DNA of 21,121 nt from Oscillospiraceae bacterium (GTDB lineage: Bacteria > Bacillota > Clostridia > Oscillospirales > Ruminococcaceae). The stretch spans positions 1,540-22,660 of the forward strand of contig CADBXQ010000002.1 in assembly GCA_902798675.1 (NCBI GenBank), read 5' to 3'. Positions 14,417-21,121 of this stretch are shown here, one piece after another. Numbering within the stretch: the first letter of the stretch is position 1; each line of letters starts with the position of its first letter. The notes beneath the pieces were generated by a model. It had not been told where the DNA came from and ran no database searches. It saw nothing but the letters and a program-made list of their open reading frames with translations. The translations under genes were made by a program, and so were the position numbers.

Positions 14417-15827
14417 AGTTGTTATGGGGCTTGAAACTCATGTTGAGCTTTCGACGAAAACTAAGATTTTTTGTGGGTGCACCACTGAATTCGGCGGCGA
14501 TCCAAACACACATTGCTGCCCCATCTGCATTGGATTGCCGGGGACTATGCCTAAATTAAATTGTGAAGTTGTTAAATATGCGATTATGGCGGGGCTGGCG
14601 CTTAACTGTGATATATCAAAAATTGCTAAAATGGATCGAAAAAACTATGTCTATCCTGATTTACCTAAAGCATACCAAATTTCCCAGTATGATCGACCTC
14701 TCTGCGAACATGGACATGTTGATTTGTCGAACGGGAGGAGAATTGGAATAACTCGAATTCACATTGAAGAAGACGCGGGAAAGCTTGTTCATCAAAGAGG
14801 TAAAACTTTAATAGACTATAATCGGGGCGGGGTTCCGTTGATTGAGATTGTTTCTGAGCCTGATTTTAGGTCGGTTGAAGAAGTGGTTGAATATTTAGAA
14901 TATTTACAACTGACAATGAGATATATTGGCGTTTCGGACTGCAAAATGCAGGAAGGCAGCTTGAGGTGTGATGTTAATGTTTCGGTTCGGCCGGCGGGAT
15001 CTGAGGATTTTGGAACCAGGACTGAAATAAAAAATATGAATTCGTTCACAAATATCTCAAAAGCTGTTAAATATGAAGTTCAAAGGCAAATTGATTTGAT
15101 TGAGAGCGGAGGGGAAGTTGTTCAGGAAACGCGCAGGTTTGATGATGCTTCGGGAGTGACGGAGTCTATGAGAGGGAAGGAAGATGCCCATGACTATCGG
15201 TATTTTCGCGAACCCGATTTGGTCACAATTTTCACAGATGAAGAGCGTGTTGATCAAATCAAAAAGCTGATTCCGGAGCTTCCGAATAAAAAACTTGAAA
15301 GATATGTTAAAAATTATGGTTTATCTGAAATTGATGCGAAATTGTTGATTAAATATAAAAGAGTTGCTGATTTTTTTGAAAAGTCAATTAAAGACCTAAA
15401 ATCCTGCAGAAATTGCGCCAATTTAATACTTTCATTGATTTTTTCCAAATTTGACAGCGAGGAGCAAAAGGAAAAATTTGAGATAAAAGTCAGCCCTGAG
15501 GCGATGAATGAGCTGTTAAAGCTGCTTGAAGCTGGAAAAATTCGGAATAATGTCGCGAAAAAAACCTTGGAAGAGATGCTCAAAAGCGGGAAGCGCGCAA
15601 AGGACTTTTTGTCCGAAGAGGATTTGAAGGGCTTGAGCGAGGAAGAGTTGAAAGACGTTTGCAGCCAGGCGGTTAAAAGCAATCCAAACGCTGCCCGGGA
15701 CTATTTAGATGGAAAGCAAAAGGCGGTTAAATCCTTGATTGGCTTTGTTATGAAAAACACTAAAGGCAAGGCAAATGCTCAATTGGCCGAAAAATTTATC
15801 ATAGATATAATAAATAGCAAAAATTAA
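14406..15827 (+). CDS. gatB: Asp/Glu-tRNA amidotransferase subunit B
   Basis: Kinase-like subunit that activates the misacylated tRNA carboxylate and transfers ammonia from GatA. It begins MKYEVVMGLETHVELSTKTK and carries the zinc-site cysteines C23, C25, C38 and C41 (FCGC and CCPIC). It has the conserved LPGTMPKLN, KNYVYPDLPKAYQISQYDRP and MQEGSLRCDVNVSVRP, then a helical and YqeY-like tRNA-binding tail to residue 473. The start ATG is preceded by GGGAGGGG within gatA. It is the last gene of the operon, which ends at the hairpin 15836-15878. Confidence 0.96.
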   Translation: MKYEVVMGLETHVELSTKTKIFCGCTTEFGGDPNTHCCPICIGLPGTMPKLNCEVVKYAIMAGLALNCDISKIAKMDRKNYVYPDLPKAYQISQYDRPLCEHGHVDLSNGRRIGITRIHIEEDAGKLVHQRGKTLIDYNRGGVPLIEIVSEPDFRSVEEVVEYLEYLQLTMRYIGVSDCKMQEGSLRCDVNVSVRPAGSEDFGTRTEIKNMNSFTNISKAVKYEVQRQIDLIESGGEVVQETRRFDDASGVTESMRGKEDAHDYRYFREPDLVTIFTDEERVDQIKKLIPELPNKKLERYVKNYGLSEIDAKLLIKYKRVADFFEKSIKDLKSCRNCANLILSLIFSKFDSEEQKEKFEIKVSPEAMNELLKLLEAGKIRNNVAKKTLEEMLKSGKRAKDFLSEEDLKGLSEEELKDVCSQAVKSNPNAARDYLDGKQKAVKSLIGFVMKNTKGKANAQLAEKFIIDIINSKN

Positions 15828-15835
15828 GATATAAT

Positions 15836-15878
15836 CAAAAAGGCCGCAAAAAATTTTAGATTTATGCAGCCTTTTTTT
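15836..15878. terminator. Bidirectional terminator between gatB and degV
   Basis: AAAAAGGC-GCA pairs with TGC-GCCTTTTT around an AT-rich loop, with one mismatch, and T7 follows on the + strand. The A-run on the other side becomes a T-run on the minus strand. It serves two convergent genes, gatB (+) and degV (-). Confidence 0.85.
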
Positions 15879-15889
15879 GTTGTGTTTAA

Positions 15890-16753
15890 TTATTTTCGCA
15901 AAAGGATGATTCCCAGAGTGTTGGGTCCGCAGTGAGAAGATATTGTGCAACTGGTGCTTGTTTCTATAACTTTTTTGAATTTATATTGTTTTTTCAACTT
16001 TATTTTTATTTTTTCGATTGTTTCTTTGATTTCTTCAGAACACGGAGAGTGGGTTAAAACGACAGCTTCTCTGTTTATGTCATCTCTGTTATACAATCTG
16101 TCATTTATATATTCATTTATACATTTAGTGAGAGGTCCTCTGTATTTTTTTCCGGAATACATTTTGCCGTTTTCCAGTTCAATGCAGGGTTTAATTTTTA
16201 GCAAGTTTGCGCCAAATTTAGCAACAGATGAGCATCTTCCGCCCGCGTGCAAATATGTTAGAGACCCTGGGACAAAGCTGGTTTCTATTTTTGGAATAAT
16301 ACTGTTGGAAATTTTTTGAGCTATGTTTTCTATGGATTCGCCCTCTTGAATCAGCTTTTTTGCAACTAAAACGCAAATTGTCATCCCTGATGATAAATTT
16401 TTAGAATCTATGACATATATGCTATCTTTTGGAAATTTTTTTGCGGCTATGCATGCATTTTGATAACATGATGAAAAGTCGCTGCCAATATTGAAATGAA
16501 TCACTTTATTTCCGCTATTTATAATATTTTTGAAAAGATTTGAATAATCTTCTATAGTGCAGGCAGAGGTTTTGGGCAATATTTTGGTCTTTTCATATTG
16601 GTTGAAAATGTCGATTGGAGTTATGTCGACCATGTCTTTGTGTGAGCCTGATGGAGTGTTGATATATAGTGGGGTAATTTTGATGTCACAGGTTTTTATT
16701 AGACTATCTGGCAAATCTGCGGGACTGTCGACTGATATTTTAATTTTATTCAA
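15890..16753 (-). CDS. DegV family fatty-acid-binding protein
   Basis: DegV/EDD-fold protein. Family members bind fatty acids and some hand them to fatty acid kinase FakA. It is 287 residues, with ISVDSPADLPDSL at the N-terminus, KTSACTIEDYSNLF where the family has its T-S-x-P lipid-head motif, FVPGSLTYLHAGGRCS and the tail SSHCGPNTLGIILLRK, matching the usual H-x-GPG-x-G ending. ATG 16753 has GGAGGAAATT upstream, and a good promoter precedes it. FakA is not in the window. The coding sequence is Lys/Asn/Ile-rich compared with + strand genes. Confidence 0.92.
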   Translation of the reverse strand: MNKIKISVDSPADLPDSLIKTCDIKITPLYINTPSGSHKDMVDITPIDIFNQYEKTKILPKTSACTIEDYSNLFKNIINSGNKVIHFNIGSDFSSCYQNACIAAKKFPKDSIYVIDSKNLSSGMTICVLVAKKLIQEGESIENIAQKISNSIIPKIETSFVPGSLTYLHAGGRCSSVAKFGANLLKIKPCIELENGKMYSGKKYRGPLTKCINEYINDRLYNRDDINREAVVLTHSPCSEEIKETIEKIKIKLKKQYKFKKVIETSTSCTISSHCGPNTLGIILLRK

Positions 16754-16805
16754 TTGAATTTCCTCCGTTTAATGTAAAATATTTTTTATTTGTGATGCGC
16801 TTTTA

Positions 16806-16834
16806 ATTATATCAGATTTTTATCCACAAATCAA
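16806..16834 (-). promoter_or_regulatory. Sigma-A-type promoter of degV
   Basis: On the minus strand, TTGATT (16834-16829), exactly 17 bases and TATAAT (16811-16806), with an extended -10 TGA. The -35 lies 6 bases beyond the spmB stop, inside the spmB 3' end, so degV can be transcribed apart from spmAB. Confidence 0.75.
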
Positions 16835-17332
16835 GTTCACAGATACAACGCTCATGATCATGCCAACAAAGTCGCCAATTAAGGCTGCGGGAAGTGTATA
16901 TTTGGTTTTGGATATGCCGACAGCGCCAAAATAGATGGCTATGGTGTAGAATGTTGTTTCAGACGACCCTATTAAAACGCTGGCTATGAGGCCTATTTTT
17001 GAATCGGGTGAATTATTTTTGAATATTTGCTCCAGGAAAGAAAGCGAACCGCTGCCGGATATTGGGCGAAAAAGCGCGAGTGGAATCAATTCTTGCGGCA
17101 GGTTAAATATTGAAAAAAGCGGCTCTAAAATTTTACACATATATTCTAAAAAACCCGACGCAGCAAGCATATTTATCAATGTTATGATTCCTATTAGAAC
17201 AGGTAGGATTGATATAGATATTTTTAGACCATCTTTGGCTCCTTCTATGAAAATGTGAAATATGTCTATTTTTTTTGTTATGCCTGCCAGAAATATTATC
17301 GCAATTACAATGGGTATAAAAAAGTCTGTCAT
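16820..17332 (-). CDS. spmB: Spore maturation protein B
   Basis: Membrane protein with a gate (nucleoside-recognition) domain; in Bacillus the SpmA/SpmB pair is needed for normal core dehydration of the spore. It is 170 residues with several hydrophobic segments. Typical motifs are LPVLIGIITLINMLAASG, FRPISGSGSL and SSETTFYTIAIYFGAVGI, where the GSGS and SETTFY stretches are hallmarks. ATG 17332 overlaps the spmA stop by ATGA, so the two are coupled. The pair also occurs in some non-spore-formers, so it suggests but does not prove sporulation. Confidence 0.93.
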   Translation of the reverse strand: MTDFFIPIVIAIIFLAGITKKIDIFHIFIEGAKDGLKISISILPVLIGIITLINMLAASGFLEYMCKILEPLFSIFNLPQELIPLALFRPISGSGSLSFLEQIFKNNSPDSKIGLIASVLIGSSETTFYTIAIYFGAVGISKTKYTLPAALIGDFVGMIMSVVSVNLICG

Positions 17333-17910
17333 TTATGTTTAACACCCCATAATTTTGAAAATATTTTTACAGCAAGTATTGATGCCAGAAGTGCTGATGT
17401 TGAAGATATGAGAGTTGGATAGAAAATTTTCATCGGATTTGTTGAGCCGTGTTCGAGCCGGAGAGTTGCGATGGTTGTTGGAATAATTTGAATTGCAGAT
17501 GTGTTTAAAACGCAAAACAAAATCATATTATATGAGGCGGAGTTATTATTTTTATTAGATTTTTGAAAATTTTTCATCGCGTTTATTCCAAGCGGAGTTG
17601 CTGCATTCCCCAGACCCAGGAGATTCGCGGAGACATTCATTGAAACAGCTTCTATAGCTTGCTTTGAGGGATTTTTGAACAGTTTTTTTAAAACCGGAGC
17701 GAAAATTTTAGCTATACTAGATGTAATTTTACTGTGCTGCGCAATATTCATAATGCCGTTCCAAAAGCAAATAGCGCCGCAAATTGAAAGAAACAGGTTT
17801 ATCGCTGCTTTGCTTCCGCCGATTGCAGCTATGCTAACATTGTCCATTTTATTAGAAATTATTCCAAATATTATTGAAAATATCACTCCTAAACAAAAAA
17901 TCCATTTCAA
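17329..17910 (-). CDS. spmA: Spore maturation protein A
   Basis: Partner of SpmB, also with a gate domain and several membrane segments. From TTG 17910 the protein has 193 residues and opens KWIFCLGVIFSIIFGIISN, like family N-termini. It contains ICFWNGIMNIAQHS, NLLGLGNAATPLG and FCVLNTSAIQIIPTTIATLR, which are conserved in SpmA. AAGGTGG (17922-17928 on the + strand as CCACCTT) lies 11 bases upstream. A longer frame begins at TTG 17955, but it lacks a ribosome site and would start near the predicted transcript start. No ATG is available in the N-terminal region. Confidence 0.9.
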   Translation of the reverse strand: MKWIFCLGVIFSIIFGIISNKMDNVSIAAIGGSKAAINLFLSICGAICFWNGIMNIAQHSKITSSIAKIFAPVLKKLFKNPSKQAIEAVSMNVSANLLGLGNAATPLGINAMKNFQKSNKNNNSASYNMILFCVLNTSAIQIIPTTIATLRLEHGSTNPMKIFYPTLISSTSALLASILAVKIFSKLWGVKHK

Positions 17911-17961
17911 ATCAATAAACACCACCTTAAACAGTAGATATATATGTGTTGACAATGGATT

Positions 17962-17989
17962 TTATTATGAATTTTAGATAATAATATGC
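17962..17989 (-). promoter_or_regulatory. Possible sigma-E-like promoter of spmAB
   Basis: On the minus strand, GCATATT (17989-17983) equals the -35 consensus for the mother-cell sporulation sigma factor. It is followed after 13 bases by CATAATAA (17969-17962), a partial match to its -10 (CATACAnT type). The spacer is one to two bases short. In Bacillus spmAB is under sigma-E, so the placement makes sense, but the match is imperfect. Confidence 0.3.
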
Positions 17990-18032
17990 AAGCGAAAAAT
18001 AAAGTCTAATTATTTTATAATAAAACAGTAAA

Positions 18033-19166
18033 TTAATCAGTTAATATTACAGGCTTTTTTCTATATTCCTCGCCGCAGGGCTTGGGTTTTTTTTGGCAAA
18101 ACATGAAAAGGTTGGTCGCTTTTGAGTCGACATCGGCGCTATATGAAAAATTTTTGGCAATATTTTTGAAGTTGGAAGTTATCATAATGTTGTCATTTTT
18201 TTTCGATATAGACAATATTTTTTCCCCCGTCTCATTAAATCCAAGCACTCTGGCATACTGCGGATTTTGGGGGATGTTTTGCTTTTTTATGCCTAAAAGA
18301 GCGCATAACACAATCCGTCTGAGTCTTGACATTGTGTATCTTTTGGTTTTTACCAATTTAAAAAATTCTTCAAGCGTTGTTGCGGTCTTTGAGAACTTGA
18401 AAAGCCTGTTTTCAAGCCCTTCGCTGATGTCAGGAAGTTCAGCAAATTCATGCCTTTTCATGTTTCTCAGTTTGTAAAACAGCAGATCTGAGGGCAACTT
18501 GGAGGGGGATATATATGCATCTAGTAATTTTTTTGGAACATATTCTGATATTTTATCTATATTTTTGCGAATAAATGATGAAGTCGCAAATTTGATTTTT
18601 TGGTCATTTTTATCCGTATCTTTATGTCTTTTTGTTGTGTATATCAAAAAATTGCAATTTAGATTTAAACATGCCTTTATATATTCAACACCCAACGTGT
18701 TATTAGGTGCCTCAAGCAGCTCGGATATGGGGTCAGATATTGCGAGTTGACGAGCTTTTGGATATGAAAATCCTTTTTTTAGGTGGCTGCGCATGGCTGT
18801 AGATTTATCTATTTTTTGACATATATGTGCTAATTTTATTAAATCATCGATATTTCCCGACTCGCTTCCAAAATTTATCATGTCAATACAATTTAATTGT
18901 TGTAATATATATATCGCTGCATTTGAAAATTTTTCAGCAGAGGAACATGAAAAGACGGTTGGAAGTTCAACTATCAAATCTGCGCCGCAAGACAAGGCAG
19001 CGCGAGCTCTGGTCCATTTATCGTATATGGCTAACTCACCCCGCTGCACAACATGGCCGCTCATCACGACAACCACAGCGTCTGCGAGCTTTTTAACTTG
19101 GTTTATGTGGTGTAAATGTCCATTGTGAAAGGGATTATATTCGGCAATTATGCCACAAATTTTCAT
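18033..19166 (-). CDS. tmcAL: tRNA(Met) cytidine acetate ligase (YlbM)
   Basis: ATP-dependent enzyme using acetate to form N4-acetylcytidine at the wobble base of elongator tRNA(Met), known from Bacillus. The N-terminus has the nucleotidyltransferase signature GIIAEYNPFHNGHLHH (HNGH at 14-17), then VVMSGHVVQRGELAIYDKWT and ADLIVELPTVFSCSSAEKF. A helical C-terminal part follows. At 377 residues it is slightly short of the roughly 400 usual. ATG 19166 is preceded by GGGAGAAAATC. It is the first of four minus-strand genes, with about 120 bases between it and the chosen spmA start, so spmA may have its own promoter. I see no terminator in that gap. Confidence 0.93.
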   Translation of the reverse strand: MKICGIIAEYNPFHNGHLHHINQVKKLADAVVVVMSGHVVQRGELAIYDKWTRARAALSCGADLIVELPTVFSCSSAEKFSNAAIYILQQLNCIDMINFGSESGNIDDLIKLAHICQKIDKSTAMRSHLKKGFSYPKARQLAISDPISELLEAPNNTLGVEYIKACLNLNCNFLIYTTKRHKDTDKNDQKIKFATSSFIRKNIDKISEYVPKKLLDAYISPSKLPSDLLFYKLRNMKRHEFAELPDISEGLENRLFKFSKTATTLEEFFKLVKTKRYTMSRLRRIVLCALLGIKKQNIPQNPQYARVLGFNETGEKILSISKKNDNIMITSNFKNIAKNFSYSADVDSKATNLFMFCQKKPKPCGEEYRKKPVILTD

Positions 19167-19275
19167 GATTTTCTCCCATTATATTGTGATATTTGCACAA
19201 AACTAAAATGAATTTTGTGTGTCACGGTTAATTCAATGAAGCCAACGTAACAGCGGAGATCTATTTTCTTTAAGT

Positions 19276-19305
19276 ATTATAATACAAAAAATTGCGTTTT
19301 GTCAA
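19276..19305 (-). promoter_or_regulatory. Sigma-A-type promoter of tmcAL
   Basis: On the minus strand, perfect TTGACA (19305-19300), an 18-base spacer and perfect TATAAT (19281-19276). It gives a leader of roughly 100 bases in which I see no recognisable riboswitch. Confidence 0.78.
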
Positions 19306-19353
19306 CAAGATTGCGCGACATTTAATTCATGAAAAACTAATTGTAATATTTGG

Positions 19354-19556
19354 TTGGATTATATTTGTTCCCTTGATTTTTCTTTAATTGAGATTTGTTC
19401 TTTAAACTTAACAGCTCGGATTCTTTAAAACCTCCTCAACAGCATTCTAAAAAACAAGGATAAAATCAATGAAAACGCCGCCAGCTCACCATAAACTGTG
19501 CGGTTGAATCTAATTTAAAATATCCGATTATTTTAAAGCGTAAATAACAAGCCAAG
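19354..19556 (-). repeat. Dispersed ~205-bp element, copy E (inverted, degenerate)
   Basis: Read on the minus strand, it aligns along its length with copy D: the CTTGTT/CGCTTT left end, AGTTTATGGTGAGCT at the core, then CGCC, the TTGTTTTTTAGAATGCTGTT tract, TTTAAAGAATC and GGGAACAAATATAATCC at the end. It has many substitutions and a deletion between the middle and the AAAGAATC box. It lies upstream of the tmcAL promoter, with its 3' end facing it. Confidence 0.65.
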
Positions 19557-19559
19557 GTC

Positions 19560-19738
19560 AAAAAGAGTGACATCCTGAAGCGCGGCTTGTTTGAGGAAGA
19601 TTTAATATTACAGTTGGTTGTGAGCTTGTGGCACTTGGATTTGTTTTTGCATTGTTTTTTTGGAACACAGTCAAGGATATTATAATGTGTTGGGCTTTTG
19701 ATTAAAGAGTCAGATATTTCAAGAAGACGGTTTAAGGG
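19560..19738 (+). repeat. Dispersed ~205-bp element, copy C (lacks normal ends)
   Basis: From the core onward it is nearly identical to copy D: TTTAATATTACAGTTGGTTG (19599-19618), TGAGCTTGTGGC, GGAACACAGTCAAGGATATT and TTGATTAAAGAGTCAG. It lacks the terminal GGGACAAATATAACCCA and has a diverged left end. It forms an imperfect direct tandem with D with a period of about 209 bases, and abuts inverted copy E. Confidence 0.85.
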
Positions 19739-19756
19739 CGGCCTTGGTTGCGGGCG

Positions 19757-19963
19757 TTTAACTGCCACTTGTTGAGGGCGCTTTCAAAGGGGCAGTGGGC
19801 TCGGATAGGTTTAATATTACAGTTGGTTGTGAGCTTGTGGCGCTTGGATTCATTTTTGCATTGTTTTTTTGGAACACAGTCAAGGATATTATAATGTGTT
19901 GGGCTTTTGATTAAAGAGTCAGGTATTTCAAGCGAGGGCTTTAATTGGGACAAATCTAACCCA
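19757..19963 (+). repeat. Dispersed ~205-bp element, copy D (full length)
   Basis: It runs from TTTAACTGCCACTTGTTGAG to GGGACAAATCTAACCCA. CCACT near the left end can pair with AGTGG 24 bases later, and AACAC and GTGTT flank the central AGTCAAGGATATTATAAT. It ends 33 bases before the hpf -35 box. The whole 19167-20077 gap holds no gene I can support, only the tmcAL and hpf promoters and copies E, C and D. Confidence 0.88.
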
Positions 19964-19996
19964 TATAAATTTATTTAACAAACTTCCATATGGTTC

Positions 19997-20025
19997 TTGA
20001 TTTTGCTAAATATTTAGTGTATAAT
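19997..20025 (+). promoter_or_regulatory. Sigma-A-type promoter of hpf
   Basis: TTGATT (19997-20002), 17 bases and TATAAT (20020-20025). Transcript start near 20032, leader about 45 bases. Confidence 0.72.
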
Positions 20026-20077
20026 CATACCAGGCTGGGTTTAGCTAGTCTACTATAATTTTTGGGAGGAAATTTCA

Positions 20078-20614
20078 ATGATTAAGATTACGGCAAGGGG
20101 TTTTGACCTTAGAGAAGGAACAAAATTGGGCGTTGAAAAAGAGCTTAAACGGGTTGAAAAAATGCTGCCTGAGACGTCTGGCTTTGATGTCACTATCTCT
20201 AAAAAAACCGGTGGATATAAATGCGATGTAACTGTTAAAGACGCGGGAAGCTTCATCAGGGGAGAGGCGAGCGCGGACAAAATAGAGCATTCCATTGATT
20301 TTGCGGTTGATGATTTGAAGCGAAAGATCCGAAAGCTCAAGACATATTTTGTTGATAAAAAGCGAAGATCTGGAATTGACAATCTTGCTGAATCCATGTT
20401 TGAGCTGGGGGATGAGGTTGAAATAGATCCAAATCACCCTTCAACGGAAATACGCCGCCAAAAGAAGATCGTTTTGCAGATGATGACGGATGACGAGGCA
20501 ATTGTCCAGATGGAGATGCTGGGCCACACTTACTTTGTCTATCTCAATGAAGATGGGCTCACAAGCATTGTATATAAAAGGAAGAAAGGCTATGGGTTGC
20601 TGATTTGCGAGTGA
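20078..20614 (+). CDS. hpf: Ribosome hibernation promoting factor, long form
   Basis: Binds the 30S decoding region in stationary phase and dimerises 70S ribosomes into inactive 100S particles. The N-terminal S30AE domain (about 1-98, IKITARGFDLREGTK) is followed by a charged linker. The C-terminal dimerisation domain (about 120-178) has EIRRQKKIVLQMMTDDEAIV and QMEMLGHTYFVYLNEDG. At 178 residues it is the long form. ATG 20078 follows GGGAGGAAATTTCA. It is alone behind its own promoter, next to three repeat copies. I see no convincing terminator after it. Confidence 0.95.
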   Translation: MIKITARGFDLREGTKLGVEKELKRVEKMLPETSGFDVTISKKTGGYKCDVTVKDAGSFIRGEASADKIEHSIDFAVDDLKRKIRKLKTYFVDKKRRSGIDNLAESMFELGDEVEIDPNHPSTEIRRQKKIVLQMMTDDEAIVQMEMLGHTYFVYLNEDGLTSIVYKRKKGYGLLICE

Positions 20615-20657
20615 GGCAGGTTTTAAAAGTTTTGGTTGAGTTTTTTTAAAAAATTTA

Positions 20658-20685
20658 TTGACAATTTATGGAAGTTTGATACAAT
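20658..20685 (+). promoter_or_regulatory. Promoter of the small secreted protein gene
   Basis: Perfect TTGACA (20658-20663), a 16-base spacer and TACAAT (20680-20685), with an extended -10 TGA. It implies an unusually long leader of about 115 bases, which contains a small TGGC-CATATA-GCCA hairpin. Confidence 0.75.
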
Positions 20686-20805
20686 AATCCTGGGGATAGG
20701 GTTTAGCATTGATTAGATCAGTGGTTTATTGGCCATATAGCCATGTTTTTTACAGAAAAAGCAAATATTTTAAGATGGAATTCATTATTTTATGGAGGGA
20801 CTAAA

Positions 20806-21045
20806 ATGTTTAGAAAAATCAAAAGAGTTATTGCTTCGATGGTATTGGTATGTAGTGTATTTAGTTTAACTGCGTTGCCTTCGTCTTCAGCATCGGCGAT
20901 GTGGGATCCAACGTGGGTGTCTAGAATGAGTCCGGCTCAGCGCGTAGCATATTTTAGGCACCTAGAATTTTGTCACAGAATTGGGTATCCTGTGTTTCCA
21001 GATAGTGCTTTAGCCTGGTTTCTTTCGTCAAACAGAGGGAGATGA
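20806..21045 (+). CDS. Small secreted protein, unknown
   Basis: A 79-residue protein with a clear signal peptide: basic FRKIKR, hydrophobic VIASMVLVCSVFSLTAL, then PSSSASA with a likely cut after A31. The mature part of about 48 residues is basic and rich in Trp, Pro and aromatics (MWDPTWVSRMSPAQRVAYFR and onward), with one Cys and the tail SSNRGR. ATG 20806 is placed by TATGGAGGGA; the in-frame ATG 20743 has no ribosome site and would spoil the signal peptide. It has its own strong promoter. I recognise no family. It could be a secreted peptide, a cell-wall or host-interaction factor, or a bacteriocin-like product, but no immunity or export gene is visible. Confidence 0.7.
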   Translation: MFRKIKRVIASMVLVCSVFSLTALPSSSASAMWDPTWVSRMSPAQRVAYFRHLEFCHRIGYPVFPDSALAWFLSSNRGR

Positions 21046-21121
21046 ATCCTGGCCTAATTTCTATTATCATGGTAATGCATTAGTTTAATTTATAATGTAA
21101 AGCAATATTGTTTTATAAACT

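Noticed and set aside
17949..17980. Forward promoter from TTGACA at 17949-17954
   Set aside because: No -10 at proper spacing, and no + strand gene follows; the box lies at the start of spmA.
19354..19963. CRISPR-like array
   Set aside because: Units are about 205 bases, only three are present, they are in mixed orientation and there are no short regular spacers.
19560..20077. Repeats before hpf as the raiA-hpf leader RNA motif
   Set aside because: The same element occurs before pgi, rplU and tmcAL, and copies C and D end upstream of the hpf promoter, so they are not in its leader. I could not test the RNA model.
20743..20805. Upstream in-frame ATG of the secreted protein
   Set aside because: It has no ribosome site, and it would place about 21 non-signal residues before a well-formed signal peptide.

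Overview
The window is a stretch of AT-rich, low-GC Gram-positive chromosome, most likely from a Clostridia-like Firmicute. Four things support this. The gene order rplU-prp-rpmA-obgE is typical of the group. L27 carries an N-terminal extension of the kind removed by Prp protease. A GatCAB amidotransferase and a long-form hibernation factor are present. A spmA-spmB pair suggests a spore-forming lineage, or descent from one. I cannot assign a genus. Nearly everything is housekeeping, and I see no phage, insertion sequence, CRISPR array, tRNA or rRNA gene.

Layout, left to right. (1) 1-1980: a dispersed repeat, then pgi behind a strong sigma-A-type promoter, then a solo rpmF (L32) with its own promoter and terminator. 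pgi appears to have lost about 28 bases inside its second signature, which shifts the reading frame of its C-terminus. (2) 2028-5205: der-plsY-gpsA (ribosome assembly GTPase, then phospholipid precursor synthesis), closed by a hairpin terminator. (3) 5219-8400: a second repeat copy, then rplU-prp-rpmA-obgE-mrnC, a ribosome and rRNA maturation operon. mrnC seems to lack a canonical start codon and has ATA exactly where the start should be. (4) 8301-8692: an intergenic region with a bidirectional terminator, a probable 52-residue Asn/Gln-rich minus-strand gene and a GC-rich hairpin. (5) 8729-15878: an RsmF-like rRNA m5C methyltransferase, then yebC-aspS-gatC-gatA-gatB, which ends at a bidirectional terminator. 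The AspRS has a His seen in non-discriminating enzymes, consistent with making Asp-tRNA(Asn) for GatCAB. (6) 15890-19166, minus strand: tmcAL, spmA, spmB and degV. (7) 19167-20077: a gene-poor divergent region with three repeat copies, then hpf. (8) 20806-21045: a small secreted protein with its own promoter.

The most unusual feature is a roughly 205-bp non-coding element present in at least five copies (1-197, 5219-5426, 19354-19556 inverted, 19560-19738, 19757-19963). In the four cases where its 3' end abuts unique DNA, that end points toward the promoter of the next gene (pgi, rplU, tmcAL, hpf). In the tmcAL/hpf divergent region the copies are inverted accordingly. It could be a non-autonomous mobile element with insertion preference, a family of small RNAs, or a shared upstream regulatory region. 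The sequence alone does not decide between these.
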